DNA of 64,000 bases from Hafnia alvei (GTDB lineage: Bacteria > Pseudomonadota > Gammaproteobacteria > Enterobacterales > Enterobacteriaceae). A program made the translations under genes and the position numbers. The stretch lies in contig NZ_CP139992.1 in NCBI RefSeq assembly GCF_034424155.1, forward strand, positions 2,000,012-2,064,011, written 5' to 3'. Each line of letters opens with the position of its first letter. The stretch's first letter is position 1. The notes beneath the pieces were generated by a model that did not search any database, was not told where the DNA came from, and saw nothing but the letters and a program-made list of their open reading frames with translations. Below, piece after piece: positions 42,087 to 52,867 of this stretch.

Positions 42087-42112
42087 TAACAAAAATAGGT
42101 GACTGAGATGCC

Positions 42113-42508
42113 TTAATCTAAGGTAAACATCTGATCCCACGGCAGATAAAACAGATTAGCGATCACCATCAGTACTAGAGATATATAGGTCGCACTCATT
42201 CCCGAGCGACGCCAGCGAATTTCACGGTGACGTAAACCGTAGGAATGCATTAGCCGACCCGCGATCAGTAAAATTCCGCATACGTGGATCATCCAAATCA
42301 GTGAACCATTCATTTCCATCATCACCAGCAGTATCGCGGCAATAGGAATGTATTCAACGGCATTGCCATGTACGCGAATTGCGGTTTGTAGCTCATAAAA
42401 ACCGCCGTCACCGTAGGCAACGCGATACTGCATACGCAGTTTAACAACGTTCAAAGATAGCTTGATCAACAACAGTGCGCCGAGCACGACATAAAGCGCG
42501 CTTACCAT
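42113..42508 (-). CDS. yecN: MAPEG-family inner-membrane protein YecN
   Basis: Membrane protein of 131 residues with four hydrophobic segments, MAPEG family. YecN of E. coli is its direct counterpart (MVSALYVVLGALLL start; RMQYRVAYGDGGF near residue 27; IRVHGNAVEYIP near 44). Function unknown. The start at 42508 agrees with E. coli and has GGAG six bases upstream; the GTG/ATG at 42520 lies before that site. Confidence 0.92.
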   Translation of the reverse strand: MVSALYVVLGALLLIKLSLNVVKLRMQYRVAYGDGGFYELQTAIRVHGNAVEYIPIAAILLVMMEMNGSLIWMIHVCGILLIAGRLMHSYGLRHREIRWRRSGMSATYISLVLMVIANLFYLPWDQMFTLD

Positions 42509-42664
42509 TTTTAGCTCCATTGCCCAATAATTTACCTACGAATGAATAATAGCGGGCCCAAAGAGCATTGTCCTTAGGAAATATCGTTGTAAGTAAAATA
42601 GTTAGCTCGTTAAAGCATCAGTCAGTTTGGGGTTGTGATGCAGGTATTGAAAATTCGCCGCCGA

Positions 42665-43483
42665 TCAAAACATATCTGCTTGCAAAGGCCAATCGGGTTG
42701 AGGCGGTAAATTGCGGATGTATTTGGCAAGAAGTGGCCAAAGCGCTCGTGCCTGCTGTGGTGCATCGGTGCAGTCTGGTGTATGAATGAAAAGGTAGGGC
42801 GTATTGGTACTACTCCATTCCGCCAATTTATTTCCCCATTGATCCAACCAGCGACGATTGTCATCTAGCACATCGCCTCCGACAAAACGGATGAGCGGGT
42901 TTTCAGCCGTTAAAACAGCATGTACGGGAAGTTTTGGTTTCTTTTGCTGTGCATCACGAACTGCCGAAGTATGCGGTACGGCATGATGAACGGGTCTGCT
43001 ATCTAACATCACGCGGTTTATTTTCCGCTCATAAAGCCCACGGTTAAGCGCACGCTCAGCATCGCCTTTAGCAAAGAAGCCGGGGTGACGAACTTCAACG
43101 CCGTAGGTGAACTCTGTTGGCAGTGAGTCTAAAAATTGCCATAGGCGGGGTAAAAATTGTGGCGAAAATGCAGCAGGAAGCTGTAACCAAAACTGCCCGA
43201 TGCGCGAATGAACTGGAGAGAGGCTGTTAAAGAAATCCTGCAGATGGTCGTCACAATGGGTTAATGCGGCCTGATGGCTTATCGCGGATGGAAATTTGAA
43301 GCAAAATCGAAAATTATCCTGAGTCATATCGCGCCAGCGTCGTGATAGTTCCTGTTTGGGCAGCGCGTAAAACGTGGTGTTGCCTTCAACACAGTTGAAG
43401 TATTGGCTGTAATCCGCAAGATCGTTAAGCCCGATTTTATGCCAGGCTGCGTGTTGCCACTGTGGAAGGCCGATATATATCAT
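42665..43483 (-). CDS. yecE: DUF72 family protein YecE
   Basis: TIM-barrel protein of 272 residues, DUF72 family. MIYIGLPQWQHAAW at the start, YSQYFNCVEGNTTFYALP near residue 26 and the FCFKFPSAISHQ segment near 58 match E. coli YecE. Molecular function is not known. It is separated from yecN by about 155 bases. Confidence 0.92.
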   Translation of the reverse strand: MIYIGLPQWQHAAWHKIGLNDLADYSQYFNCVEGNTTFYALPKQELSRRWRDMTQDNFRFCFKFPSAISHQAALTHCDDHLQDFFNSLSPVHSRIGQFWLQLPAAFSPQFLPRLWQFLDSLPTEFTYGVEVRHPGFFAKGDAERALNRGLYERKINRVMLDSRPVHHAVPHTSAVRDAQQKKPKLPVHAVLTAENPLIRFVGGDVLDDNRRWLDQWGNKLAEWSSTNTPYLFIHTPDCTDAPQQARALWPLLAKYIRNLPPQPDWPLQADMF

Positions 43484-43599
43484 GATGTCGATATCTCTCC
43501 AGAAGAAATGCTGTGGAAATATAACATAAAATGAATATTAGCGGGCTAGGCAAAAACGTAAATAGGCTTAATTATATAAGCCCATTTACAATGCGTGTA

Positions 43600-44706
43600 T
43601 TATTTGAAGTCTACGACCATTTGCTCAGGTATCGATTGATTTGCCGTGGTGGCAACGCATTTAGCCACATAGTCGGTAAATCGAGGCGGCGCAGATATTC
43701 CAAGCCCGAGTAATTTTTCGTTAGAAAAACGAACATTAAGAATTGAGAACTCACCATAGAGGCGCATCGCTCGCAACATCAGTCGCTCGTTACATTGTCC
43801 AAATATACCTTTAAAGCTTTTTCTGGATTTAACTAATTCGATATATTCTACTTGTTCATAAGAGAGATTAACCGGTTTTGTTTCTGTTGCCTGGGCAATA
43901 GCACTGTCTATTTCACCGAAAGTGACACTGCCAGCTTCGCCCGCTGAAATATGAAATATTTTTTCATTCATATTCTCTTTTTGTAGGAGAAGAAGAAGGG
44001 CATCGGCACAGTAATCAACGGGAATAACATCAATCTTATCATCCATTGAACACATAAATTTGCCCAACATTAGCGCCATACGAAATACCCAGAATATGCT
44101 GGTGGACGGTTTACAGCCTTGCTCGCTGTGGCCAACAATAATGGAAGGCCTTGCAATCACTAACGGTAAATCAGGACACTCTGCCAGCATACGATTTTCG
44201 ATAACAGACTTTGAATAGGTGTACTGAACCAGATGTTCGTTTTCGTCTTTTAACGTCAGGCTTTCGGTGACGACAGAGCCGGCCTCTGGCACACATGACA
44301 TCGCAGTGCCAACATGAACGAATCGCTGGAGTTTCGCGTATTTAGACATGTGAGTGGCGAATTTTAATGTGCCTTCAACGTTTACTTTCCAAATGAGAGG
44401 GTTTTCGCCAAACGAAGCGATAGCTGCGCTATTAATAACGTGAGTTATATTGTTTAATCTTTCATCGTGAATAAAACCATCAGGGTCAGAAAGATCGCCG
44501 ATGAGAATATTATCACTCGTTAATTTTTCTAATGTTTTTTCAGTGCAACCAAAATTAACCAGATTCTTTTTTATCCTAGCTAAAGCATTTTGCGAATTAT
44601 CTGAGCGTACTAAAAGAAGAAGAGATACTGGCTTATCATCAAGCAATACTTTTGCGAGTACGGCACCGCCTAAAAAGCCCGTTGCCCCAGTAATAAGTAG
44701 ATTCAT
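43600..44706 (-). CDS. Thioester-reductase/fatty acyl-CoA reductase-like SDR
   Basis: Extended SDR of 368 residues of the NAD_binding_4 type found in thioester-reductase domains and acyl-CoA reductases. The nucleotide motif TGATGFLG is at residues 7-14, the active-site pair is YTYSK near residue 168, and RPSIIVGHSEQG follows. There is no adenylation or carrier domain attached and no biosynthetic neighbour. It sits alone between yecE and an AT-rich region of 800 bases. AT-richer codon use than its neighbours (many AAA, ATA, TTA) suggests horizontal acquisition. Substrate unknown. Confidence 0.75.
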   Translation of the reverse strand: MNLLITGATGFLGGAVLAKVLLDDKPVSLLLLVRSDNSQNALARIKKNLVNFGCTEKTLEKLTSDNILIGDLSDPDGFIHDERLNNITHVINSAAIASFGENPLIWKVNVEGTLKFATHMSKYAKLQRFVHVGTAMSCVPEAGSVVTESLTLKDENEHLVQYTYSKSVIENRMLAECPDLPLVIARPSIIVGHSEQGCKPSTSIFWVFRMALMLGKFMCSMDDKIDVIPVDYCADALLLLLQKENMNEKIFHISAGEAGSVTFGEIDSAIAQATETKPVNLSYEQVEYIELVKSRKSFKGIFGQCNERLMLRAMRLYGEFSILNVRFSNEKLLGLGISAPPRFTDYVAKCVATTANQSIPEQMVVDFK

Positions 44707-45526
44707 TTTTTCATTTCCAATGCTAGATAAGATATTCGAGAGTATTTTATTCCTGAATGGTTAAACGATTAGTAAATGAAAAAAGGGAGTCATTGCTATT
44801 TAATCTGAGTTTTATTTATTTTAATTAATTTTTTGTACACTTTTCAGCATATAAAAATATAAATATTTTATTTGTATTCGTTACTTACAAAATAATGTCG
44901 CGTTTGTTGGTTTTTGACATATCTATTTAACCTTGGTTGAACTATCTATCGGATTGAATCGGTAGGTGCCCTCTGCGTCACGTGATTAAGATGCTCGCCT
45001 ATTAGTGTGTCGATAAATTCGCTATTTTGATTTTTAGATCTATCGATGATGCATGCGGCTATGGGGTCTATGGATGCTATTCTATTTCAATGAAGTCATG
45101 CTGCTGGTCTTGTGGTGAGATCGCTTCGCGAATGAAAGTTTATTGTACTTATTTGATTCTTATCAAATCGTAGACCTCCATCATGGCGCAAAAATGGGAA
45201 CTCGCTCATTATCAGTATGTAGAAATAGCCAGTAAAGCGGTGGCGGTGTAACAGAGTTTTAGCTCAAAGATAACGCGAACTAAGCCCGTTAAACGTAACG
45301 GGATGTGGCTACGGCTCGGTAGCGATATTCTGTAATTCGTTAATTTAAAAAGAAAATGCATTGTATCAATAAGTTAACAAACAGTGCTGCATCGAACGCA
45401 GAGAATATAAACTGTTTTGATAAGGTGGCGAGAATCCGCGCAAAGTGCGCGTCTGCTCTTATCGCAGCGGCGAATTTCCTTTATAATAGCCGCCTTTTTT
45501 CATCGAACATGTAATCTATCACTGCT
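44707..45526. other. AT-rich intergenic region
   Basis: About 820 bases without a credible gene. The first 200 bases are strongly AT-rich and may hold the promoter of the SDR gene. A 22-codon ORF at 45183-45251 (MAQKWELAHYQYVEIASKAV plus two) has no clear ribosome site. TATAATAGCCGCC at 45482-45494 is a likely -10 box for the FmdB-aspS transcript. No repeat or IS end seen. Confidence 0.4.
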
Positions 45527-45730
45527 ATGCCGATCTACGAATACGCTTGTAGCGAATGCAATCATCAGTTAGAGAAATTGCAAAAAATGGCCGATGCGCC
45601 GTTGGTTGATTGTCCGGCGTGTGGCAGACCGACGCTGAAAAAACGCGTTTCTGCTGCGGGTTTCCAACTCAAGGGAACCGGATGGTATGCCACTGACTTC
45701 AAACCTAAGTCAGGAAAATCAGAGAATTAG
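45527..45730 (+). CDS. FmdB-family zinc ribbon protein
   Basis: Small protein of 67 residues with two zinc-binding CxxC pairs (CSEC at residues 8-11 and CPAC at about 34-37), MPIYEYACSEC start and a Ser/Lys-rich tail. FmdB-type regulators are suspected nucleic-acid binders; function is unknown. It lies about 100 bases upstream of aspS and probably shares its promoter. Confidence 0.85.
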   Translation: MPIYEYACSECNHQLEKLQKMADAPLVDCPACGRPTLKKRVSAAGFQLKGTGWYATDFKPKSGKSEN

Positions 45731-45835
45731 CACGACTCGAGTTTAAAATTATAGGGCTGCACAGGCAGCACCCATCCGGGTATATGCTCGGATGTGGCAT
45801 CGGTGAAGTACATAAGAAAGCCAAAGGATATCGTT

Positions 45836-47626
45836 ATGCGTACTAATTATTGCGGGCAGTTGAATTTGTCCCATGAGGGTCAGGAAGTCACGCTTTGCGG
45901 TTGGGTACATCGCCGCCGCGATCTGGGTGGTTTAATCTTCATCGATCTGCGTGACCGTGAAGGCGTGGTACAGGTATTCTTCGATCCTGATCATAAAGAA
46001 GCGTTCCAGCAAGCTTCAGAGCTGCGTAACGAGTTCTGCGTGCAAATCACGGGTACCGTTCGTGCGCGTCCAGATAGCCAAAAAAACAAAGACATGTCCA
46101 CCGGTGAAGTGGAAGTGTTTGGTCATGCTCTGACAATCATCAACCGTTCAGAACCACTGCCGTTAGACTTCAACCAGACTAACAGCGAAGAAAACCGCCT
46201 GAAGTATCGTTATCTTGACCTGCGTCGCCCTGAGATGGCACAGCGTCTGAAAACGCGTGCGCGCATTACTGCGTTTGTGCGTCGTTTCATGGATAACCAC
46301 GGTTTCCTAGATATCGAAACCCCGATGCTGACCAAGGCAACGCCTGAAGGTGCTCGCGATTATCTGGTACCAAGCCGCGTGCATAAAGGTAAATTCTACG
46401 CGCTGCCACAGTCTCCACAGCTGTTTAAACAGCTGCTGATGATGTCTGGCTTTGACCGTTATTATCAGATCGTTAAGTGCTTCCGTGATGAAGACCTGCG
46501 CGCTGACCGCCAGCCTGAATTCACCCAGATCGATGTGGAAACTTCTTTCATGAGCGCAGAACAAGTGCGTGAAGTGATGGAAGAACTCGCTCGTTCTCTG
46601 TGGCAGGAAATCAAAGGCGTCGATCTGGGTAAATTCCCTGTTATGACGTTTGCTGAAGCGATGCGTCGTTATGGCTCCGACAAACCAGACCTGCGTAACC
46701 CGCTGGAGCTGGTTGACGTTGCTGATTTGGTGAAGGACGTTGATTTTAAAGTCTTCTCCGGCCCAGCTAACGATCCTAAAGGTCGCGTCATTGCGTTGCG
46801 TGTTCCGGGTGGTGCGCACCTGACGCGTAAAATCATTGATGAATACGGCCAGTTTGTCGGTATCTATGGCGCTAAAGGTTTGGCATGGATGAAGGTCAAT
46901 GACCGTACCGCAGGAATGGAAGGGGTTCAAAGCCCAATTGCTAAGTTCCTGAATGCTGAAGTTTTAGAATCCATTCTGGAACGTACCGGCGCACAAAATG
47001 AAGATATTCTGTTCTTCGGCGCAGATACTAGCAAGATAGCCACCGATGCTATGGGCGCGCTGCGTCTGAAAGTGGGTCGTGAGCTGAAAATCACTAACGA
47101 AAACAGCTGGGCACCGCTGTGGGTTGTTGATTTCCCAATGTTCGAAGACGATGGTGAAGGCGGTTTAGCTGCGATGCACCATCCGTTTACCGCGCCTCGC
47201 GATATCTCTCCAGCTGAGCTGAAAGCACATCCAGTTGGCGCTATTGCTAACGCCTATGACATGGTCATGAACGGCTATGAAGTGGGCGGTGGTTCTGTGC
47301 GTATTCATAACGGTGAAATGCAGGAAACCGTATTCGGTATTCTGGGGATTACCGAGCAGGAACAACGCGACAAGTTTGGCTTCCTGCTGGACGCGCTGAA
47401 ATATGGTACGCCTCCACATGCAGGTCTGGCATTTGGTCTGGATCGTCTGGTGATGTTGTTAACCGGTACCGATAATATCCGTGATGTTATCGCATTCCCT
47501 AAAACAACGGCTGCAGCTGACCCGCTGACCGATGCGCCAAGCTTTGCAAATCCTGCATCGTTGCAGGAACTCTCTATCTCTGTGGTTGCCAAAAAAGGCA
47601 GCGCAGACGACGCAGAGAAAGCCTAA
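45836..47626 (+). CDS. aspS: Aspartyl-tRNA synthetase
   Basis: Class II synthetase of 596 residues that charges tRNA(Asp). The OB-fold anticodon domain is N-terminal ([23 protein letters not shown]). Motif 2 [18 protein letters not shown] is near residue 217, the bacterial insertion domain is in the middle, and motif 3 [13 protein letters not shown] is near 530. The start at 45836 follows a GGA site and matches E. coli MRTEYCGQL; the longer frame is not supported. The stop overlaps nudB by one base. Confidence 0.98.
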   Translation: MRTNYCGQLNLSHEGQEVTLCGWVHRRRDLGGLIFIDLRDREGVVQVFFDPDHKEAFQQASELRNEFCVQITGTVRARPDSQKNKDMSTGEVEVFGHALTIINRSEPLPLDFNQTNSEENRLKYRYLDLRRPEMAQRLKTRARITAFVRRFMDNHGFLDIETPMLTKATPEGARDYLVPSRVHKGKFYALPQSPQLFKQLLMMSGFDRYYQIVKCFRDEDLRADRQPEFTQIDVETSFMSAEQVREVMEELARSLWQEIKGVDLGKFPVMTFAEAMRRYGSDKPDLRNPLELVDVADLVKDVDFKVFSGPANDPKGRVIALRVPGGAHLTRKIIDEYGQFVGIYGAKGLAWMKVNDRTAGMEGVQSPIAKFLNAEVLESILERTGAQNEDILFFGADTSKIATDAMGALRLKVGRELKITNENSWAPLWVVDFPMFEDDGEGGLAAMHHPFTAPRDISPAELKAHPVGAIANAYDMVMNGYEVGGGSVRIHNGEMQETVFGILGITEQEQRDKFGFLLDALKYGTPPHAGLAFGLDRLVMLLTGTDNIRDVIAFPKTTAAADPLTDAPSFANPASLQELSISVVAKKGSADDAEKA

Positions 47627-48060
47627 TGGCATATAAGCGTCCTGAGTCGATTCTGGTGGTCATTTATGCCCGCCAGAGTGGTCGGGTGCTGATGTTACAG
47701 CGGCGCGACGATCCTGATTTCTGGCAGTCGGTGACCGGCAGTTTAGAAGAGGGTGAATCTGCGCCGCACGCCGCACAGCGTGAAGTAAAGGAAGAAGTCG
47801 GTATTGATATTTCAGGTGAAAGCCTGTCATTGATGGATTGTCAGCACTGTGTGGAGTTTGAGTTATTTGCGCATTTGCGCCATCGCTATGCACCCGGTGT
47901 AACGCGCAATTTGGAGCACTGGTTCTGTTTGGCGCTGCCGTCAGAGAGAGAAATTCCGCTGACGGAACATCTGGCTTATCAATGGCTAGACGTTGAGCAG
48001 GCTGCCCAGCTCACCAAATCGTGGAGCAACCGGCAGGCGATTGAAGAACTCGTTCATTGA
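47626..48060 (+). CDS. nudB: Dihydroneopterin triphosphate diphosphatase
   Basis: Nudix hydrolase of 144 residues that removes pyrophosphate from dihydroneopterin triphosphate in folate synthesis. The Nudix box is complete: G-SLEE-GES...REVKEEVGI (residues about 38-60). ATG overlaps the aspS TAA (TAATG), so it is translationally coupled. Confidence 0.95.
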   Translation: MAYKRPESILVVIYARQSGRVLMLQRRDDPDFWQSVTGSLEEGESAPHAAQREVKEEVGIDISGESLSLMDCQHCVEFELFAHLRHRYAPGVTRNLEHWFCLALPSEREIPLTEHLAYQWLDVEQAAQLTKSWSNRQAIEELVH

Positions 48061-48179
48061 TTAAGTGCCTGTGTGGCAAGCCGTGTTGAGCCAATAAGCT
48101 TGGCGGTTTGTCACTATTCATCCTAACAGGCGTAAAGTTTGTCATTTTTAAAGCCCTACGGCTTTTACCGGAGAAACAT

Positions 48180-48926
48180 ATGGCAGGTCATAGTAAGTGG
48201 GCCAACACGAAACACCGTAAAGCTGCGCAGGATTCTAAGCGCGGTAAAATCTTCACCAAAATTATTCGCGAGCTGGTTACCGCCGCGAAATTAGGTGGTG
48301 GTGATCCGGGTGCGAACCCACGTCTGCGCGCAGCAATTGATAAAGCGCTGTCTAACAACATGACCCGCGATACGTTGAACCGTGCAATCGCGCGTGGTGT
48401 GGGCGGTGATGATGATACCAATATGGAAACCATCATCTATGAAGGTTACGGTCCTGGCGGTTCTGCGATTATGGTGGAATGTCTGAGTGACAACCGTAAC
48501 CGTACCGTGGCTGAAGTGCGTCATGCCTTCACTAAAACCGGCGGTAACTTAGGCACTGACGGTTCAGTTTCTTATCTGTTTGCCAAAAAAGGTGTGATTT
48601 CCTACGCACCGGGCCTAGATGAAGATACCGTGATGGATGCCGCGCTGGAAGCTGGTGCTGATGACGTTGTCACCTATGACGACGGCGCTATCGACGTGTT
48701 CACTCCGTGGGAAACCTTCGGTGAAGTGAAAGATGCGTTAGATGCTGCCGGTCTGGTTGCCGAATCTGCTGAAGTTTCTATGATCCCTTCTACTAAGGCA
48801 GAAATGGACGAAGAAACCGCACCAAAACTGATGCGCCTGATCGATATGCTGGAAGATTGTGATGATGTGCAGGAAGTTTATCACAACGGTGAGGTTTCCG
48901 ACGAGGTTGCGGCTACTCTGGAATGA
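48180..48926 (+). CDS. yebC: YebC/PmpR-family protein
   Basis: Protein of 248 residues with the [25 protein letters not shown] start. YebC-family members were called transcriptional regulators; recent work links some to relief of ribosome stalling at proline stretches. The start at 48180 follows GGAGAAACAT. It overlaps ruvC by four bases (ATGA), the conserved yebC-ruvC order. Confidence 0.95.
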   Translation: MAGHSKWANTKHRKAAQDSKRGKIFTKIIRELVTAAKLGGGDPGANPRLRAAIDKALSNNMTRDTLNRAIARGVGGDDDTNMETIIYEGYGPGGSAIMVECLSDNRNRTVAEVRHAFTKTGGNLGTDGSVSYLFAKKGVISYAPGLDEDTVMDAALEAGADDVVTYDDGAIDVFTPWETFGEVKDALDAAGLVAESAEVSMIPSTKAEMDEETAPKLMRLIDMLEDCDDVQEVYHNGEVSDEVAATLE

Positions 48927-49444
48927 GTATCATCCTCGGGATTGACCCTGGTTCGCGGATCACAGGCTATGGCGTGATCCGCCAAGTGGGGCGAAAGCTC
49001 GAATATCTCGGCAGCGGGTGCATCCGCACCTCTGTCGATGATTTACCTACACGTCTCAAGCTGGTGTATGCCGGCGTCAGCGAAATTATTGCTCAGTTCC
49101 AGCCCGATATTTTTGCCATTGAACAGGTCTTTATGGCTAAAAATGCCGATTCAGCCTTAAAGCTGGGTCAGGCTCGCGGCGCTGCTATTGTGGCCGCAGT
49201 GAACGTTGATTTGCCGGTGTTTGAATATGCGGCGCGTCAAATCAAACAAACCGTGGTTGGAACGGGGGCTGCCGAGAAATCGCAGGTTCAGCATATGGTG
49301 CGTTCTCTGCTGAAGTTGTCGGCGAGTCCACAGGCAGATGCCGCCGATGCGCTGGCTGTGGCAATCACGCATTGTCATGTCAGCCAAAATGCGCTGAGAG
49401 CCAGCCCAACGCGCTTGAACTTAGCGCGCGGGCGTTTAAAGTAA
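48923..49444 (+). CDS. ruvC: Holliday junction resolvase RuvC
   Basis: RuvC cuts four-way DNA junctions at the end of recombination repair. The 173-residue protein has the four acidic catalytic residues in family context: Asp8 in GIDPGSR, Glu in IEQVFM near 67, and two Asp in [12 protein letters not shown] near 139-142. It is followed by a terminator and then ruvAB. Confidence 0.97.
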   Translation: MSIILGIDPGSRITGYGVIRQVGRKLEYLGSGCIRTSVDDLPTRLKLVYAGVSEIIAQFQPDIFAIEQVFMAKNADSALKLGQARGAAIVAAVNVDLPVFEYAARQIKQTVVGTGAAEKSQVQHMVRSLLKLSASPQADAADALAVAITHCHVSQNALRASPTRLNLARGRLK

Positions 49445-49464
49445 ATTAGGTATCGAACTCAATG

Positions 49465-49490
49465 GGCTGGATATTCATCCAGCCTTTTTT
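49465..49490 (+). terminator. Terminator between ruvC and ruvA
   Basis: GGCTGGAT/ATCCAGCC stem, four-base loop, T6 tail. Confidence 0.8.
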
Positions 49491-49545
49491 ATGGTATAAG
49501 CTGTAAGCCATAATGAAAGAGTTAACATTTTAAGAGGAATTGCGC

Positions 49546-50160
49546 GTGATAGGTCGTCTCAGAGGTATTGTTCTGGAAAAACAGCCGCCGGAAGTGCTGC
49601 TGGAAGCCAACGGCGTAGGTTATGAAGTCCATATGCCGATGACCTGTTTTTATGAACTGCCTGATGTTGGTCAGGAAGCCATTATTTTCACCCATTTTGT
49701 GGTGCGTGAAGATGCGCAGTTGCTGTACGGATTTAATAACAAACAAGAGCGCGCATTGTTCCGCGAGCTGATTAAAGTCAATGGCGTTGGGCCAAAACTG
49801 GCGCTGGCCATTTTGTCCGGCATGTCAGCTCAGCAGTTTGTTACCGCCATCGAACGTGAAGAAGTTAGCACGCTGGTGAAATTACCCGGCGTGGGTAAGA
49901 AAACGGCGGAGCGTCTAGTGGTTGAAATGAAGGATCGCTTTAAAGGCTTAACCGGCGACCTGTTTAATAACCACAGTGAACTGCCAATGCCAGAAGCGAA
50001 GAAACCGGCCGCTGAAATTGATGCTGAAGGTGAAGCCGTTGCAGCGCTGATTGCGCTGGGCTATAAACCGCAAGAAGCGAGCCGGATGATCAGCAAAATT
50101 GCCAAACCAGATGCTGATAGCGAAACATTAATTCGTGATGCACTGCGCGCGGCGCTGTGA
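49546..50160 (+). CDS. ruvA: Holliday junction helicase subunit RuvA
   Basis: RuvA tetramers bind Holliday junctions and load the RuvB motor. The 204-residue protein has an N-terminal OB domain ([20 protein letters not shown]), two helix-hairpin-helix motifs ([13 protein letters not shown] near 74, [16 protein letters not shown] near 109) and a C-terminal RuvB-contact domain. The GTG at 49546 has AGAGGAA eight bases upstream and fits E. coli. E. coli ruvAB is SOS-controlled; I did not find a clear LexA box (CTGT-N8-ACAG) here. Confidence 0.97.
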   Translation: MIGRLRGIVLEKQPPEVLLEANGVGYEVHMPMTCFYELPDVGQEAIIFTHFVVREDAQLLYGFNNKQERALFRELIKVNGVGPKLALAILSGMSAQQFVTAIEREEVSTLVKLPGVGKKTAERLVVEMKDRFKGLTGDLFNNHSELPMPEAKKPAAEIDAEGEAVAALIALGYKPQEASRMISKIAKPDADSETLIRDALRAAL

Positions 50161-50182
50161 TCGCCAGTGAGGTAAATGAAGG

Positions 50183-51187
50183 ATGATTGAAGCTGACCGT
50201 CTGATTACTGCGGAAGTGCAAAGCGAAGAAGAAATTATCGATCGCGCTATCCGCCCCAAAAGCCTATCAGAATACATTGGGCAACCACAGGTGCGTGGTC
50301 AGATGGAGATTTTCATCAAAGCGGCCAAACTGCGCGGCGATGCGCTCGATCACCTGTTGATCTTCGGCCCTCCAGGGTTGGGGAAAACCACCTTGGCTAA
50401 TATTGTCGCCAATGAGATGGGCGTGAATTTGCGCACAACTTCTGGCCCCGTGTTAGAAAAAGCGGGCGATTTAGCTGCTATGCTAACGAACCTCGAGCCA
50501 CATGATGTTTTGTTTATCGATGAGATCCACCGTTTGTCTCCGGTGGTTGAGGAGATTTTGTATCCAGCGATGGAAGATTATCAGCTTGATATCATGATCG
50601 GCGAAGGGCCCGCGGCACGTTCCATTAAGATTGATCTACCTCCTTTCACGCTGGTGGGGGCAACGACGCGAGCCGGTTCGTTAACCTCTCCGTTACGCGA
50701 CCGATTCGGTATTGTGCAGCGCTTGGAGTTTTATCAGGTTGCTGATTTGCAACACATCGTTGGCCGTAGCGCACAATGCCTTGGTTTATCTTTGACGGAA
50801 GAGGGCGCGCATGAAGTGGCGCGTCGCTCTCGCGGTACGCCGCGTATTGCTAACCGTTTATTACGCCGTGTAAGGGATTACGCCGAAGTTTGCGCCGATG
50901 GCAATATTAATGGTGACGTGGCAACGCAGGCGCTAAATATGCTGGACGTTGATGCTGAAGGCTTCGACTACATGGATAGAAAGCTGCTGCTGGCGGTCAT
51001 TGATAAGTTCATGGGCGGGCCAGTAGGGCTCGATAACCTTGCGGCGGCCATTGGTGAAGAGCGTGAAACAATTGAGGACGTGTTGGAACCCTACCTCATT
51101 CAGCAGGGCTTCTTGCAGCGCACGCCGCGTGGTCGTATGGCGACCAATCATGCCTATAAACATTTTGGTCTGACCCGAGAAGAATAG
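50183..51187 (+). CDS. ruvB: Holliday junction helicase motor RuvB
   Basis: AAA+ branch-migration motor of 334 residues. Walker A is [11 protein letters not shown] near residue 62, Walker [10 protein letters not shown] near 110, sensor 1 [18 protein letters not shown] near 157 and the winged-helix domain at the C-terminus. It follows ruvA by 22 bases in one operon. Confidence 0.98.
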   Translation: MIEADRLITAEVQSEEEIIDRAIRPKSLSEYIGQPQVRGQMEIFIKAAKLRGDALDHLLIFGPPGLGKTTLANIVANEMGVNLRTTSGPVLEKAGDLAAMLTNLEPHDVLFIDEIHRLSPVVEEILYPAMEDYQLDIMIGEGPAARSIKIDLPPFTLVGATTRAGSLTSPLRDRFGIVQRLEFYQVADLQHIVGRSAQCLGLSLTEEGAHEVARRSRGTPRIANRLLRRVRDYAEVCADGNINGDVATQALNMLDVDAEGFDYMDRKLLLAVIDKFMGGPVGLDNLAAAIGEERETIEDVLEPYLIQQGFLQRTPRGRMATNHAYKHFGLTREE

Positions 51188-51216
51188 CCCCTTTTAAAGC
51201 ACAGTTTCTTGCGTCG

Positions 51217-51255
51217 AAAAAAAGCCCGAGCACATTAGATGTCTCGGGCTTTTTT
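51217..51255. terminator. Bidirectional terminator between ruvB and znuB
   Basis: AGCCCGAG/CTCGGGCT stem with A7 and T6 flanks, between convergent genes. Confidence 0.88.
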
Positions 51256-51275
51256 ATACCTGCAACGTTAACGTT

Positions 51276-52061
51276 CTACACGCTCTGTTTTTTACTCAGG
51301 CTGAGAATGAACATTGCGGTTGCGCACAGCACCACGGACGGCCCAGCAGGCGTATCGTAGAAGGCGGAAAATGTGAGCCCGCCAGTCACGGCTAAAATAC
51401 CGATGATAACGGCAATGCCGGCCATTTGCTCTGGCGTGCGTGAGAAACGGCGCGCTGTGGCAGCAGGGATAATCAGCAGTGAGGTGATGATTAATGCGCC
51501 CACGAATTTCATTGCCAAGCCGATGGTTAGCGCGGTAACTAGCATTAATATCATCCGTACACGTTCGAGGTTAACGCCGTCTACGTGGGCAAGTTCTGGG
51601 CTGATTGTTACCGAAAGCAGCGGTCGCCATTGCCACCATAAGATACCCAGTACGACGGCGACACCAATGGCAATCATAAGAATATCGTCATAGGTGACGG
51701 AAAGTAGATCGCCGAATAAATACGCCATCAAATCTACGCGTACGTTTGACATTAAAGCGACAACTACCAAGCCCAGCGACAGTGCGCTGTGAGCCATGAT
51801 ACCGAGCAGGGTATCAACGCCGAGCGTCGGGCGTCGTTCCAGCCATACAAGGCCAATGGCCAGCAGCAGTGTCACGACGATAACGGCAAAGAAAGGGTTC
51901 ACGTTCAACAGTAGGCCAAACGCAACGCCTAGCAGGGACGCGTGCGCTAGCGTATCGCCAAAATATGACATACGGCGCCACACGACAAACGATCCCAGTG
52001 GGCCAGCGGTTAACGCCAGCAATGCGCCTGCGATCCAGCCGGGGAGAAGTAACTCAATCAT
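51276..52061 (-). CDS. znuB: Zinc ABC transporter permease ZnuB
   Basis: Inner-membrane permease of 261 residues with about eight hydrophobic helices, ABC-3 family. [23 protein letters not shown] and [21 protein letters not shown] are typical of the family. It imports zinc with ZnuC and ZnuA. It overlaps znuC by four bases on the same strand. Confidence 0.96.
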   Translation of the reverse strand: MIELLLPGWIAGALLALTAGPLGSFVVWRRMSYFGDTLAHASLLGVAFGLLLNVNPFFAVIVVTLLLAIGLVWLERRPTLGVDTLLGIMAHSALSLGLVVVALMSNVRVDLMAYLFGDLLSVTYDDILMIAIGVAVVLGILWWQWRPLLSVTISPELAHVDGVNLERVRMILMLVTALTIGLAMKFVGALIITSLLIIPAATARRFSRTPEQMAGIAVIIGILAVTGGLTFSAFYDTPAGPSVVLCATAMFILSLSKKQSV

Positions 52062-52843
52062 TGCGGCTGGCTCCCATTACTTTTCAACACAATTTTTCCC
52101 TGTAGATCGTGACGATGATTATGATGATGGCGATAAATCGCGAGTTGTTCCGCACCGCGGTTGCCAAACATCGCGATAAACTCAGGGTGCATCGACACCA
52201 CTTCTGGCGTTCCTGAACAGCAAATATGTTGGTTTAAACACAATACTTCGTCCGTTTTTGCCATCACTAAATGTAAATCGTGCGACACCATCAGTACTGA
52301 GCAATTAAGTTCTTGTCTTAGCTGGTTGATTAAATCGTACAGCGCCAGTTGCCCGTTAACGTCAACGCCAGCGGTAGGTTCATCCAATACCAATAAATCA
52401 GGCTTATTGAGCAACGCGCGCGCCAGCAAAACCCGCTGGTTTTCGCCGCCAGAGAGTTTTTGCATCGGTTGATTGAGCAGATGAGCGGCATGTACACGCT
52501 TCAATGCAGGCAATACATCTTCTTTTTTTACACCGGGACGTAAGCGCATGAATCGGCTGACGGTCAACGGCAGCGTCGCATCGAGGTGCAGTTTTTGCGG
52601 CACATAGCCAATGGTGAGCTTTTCTGCGGTGGTAATCGTGCCTGAAGTGGGTTTTATCAACCCCAGCACGACGCGAACCAGCGTAGACTTTCCGGCACCA
52701 TTAGGCCCCAGCAGCGTCAGAATGCGTCCGGGTTTGAGATCGAGAGATATGTGAGAAAGCACATTGCGAGCCCCGAAGCTCACCGTGATGTCTTTCAGCG
52801 ATACCAAACTATTATTGTTTTGAACTGTATTTTGACTCGACAT
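52058..52843 (-). CDS. znuC: Zinc ABC transporter ATPase ZnuC
   Basis: ABC ATPase of 261 residues. Walker [10 protein letters not shown] is near residue 45, the signature [14 protein letters not shown] near 127 and Walker [13 protein letters not shown] near 147. The C-terminal tail is His-rich ([12 protein letters not shown]), common in ZnuC and possibly zinc-sensing. It is divergent from znuA across a shared Zur box. Confidence 0.97.
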   Translation of the reverse strand: MSSQNTVQNNNSLVSLKDITVSFGARNVLSHISLDLKPGRILTLLGPNGAGKSTLVRVVLGLIKPTSGTITTAEKLTIGYVPQKLHLDATLPLTVSRFMRLRPGVKKEDVLPALKRVHAAHLLNQPMQKLSGGENQRVLLARALLNKPDLLVLDEPTAGVDVNGQLALYDLINQLRQELNCSVLMVSHDLHLVMAKTDEVLCLNQHICCSGTPEVVSMHPEFIAMFGNRGAEQLAIYRHHHNHRHDLQGKIVLKSNGSQPQ

Positions 52844-52867
52844 GTTTTTGCATATTGCAGAATGGAT

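Noticed and set aside
45183-45251. 22-codon ORF MAQKWELAHYQYVEIASKAV...
   Set aside because: No convincing ribosome site, and the region shows no other sign of coding.
49446-49545. LexA box ahead of ruvA
   Set aside because: Expected from E. coli, but no CTGT-N8-ACAG match was found by eye in the ruvC-ruvA gap.
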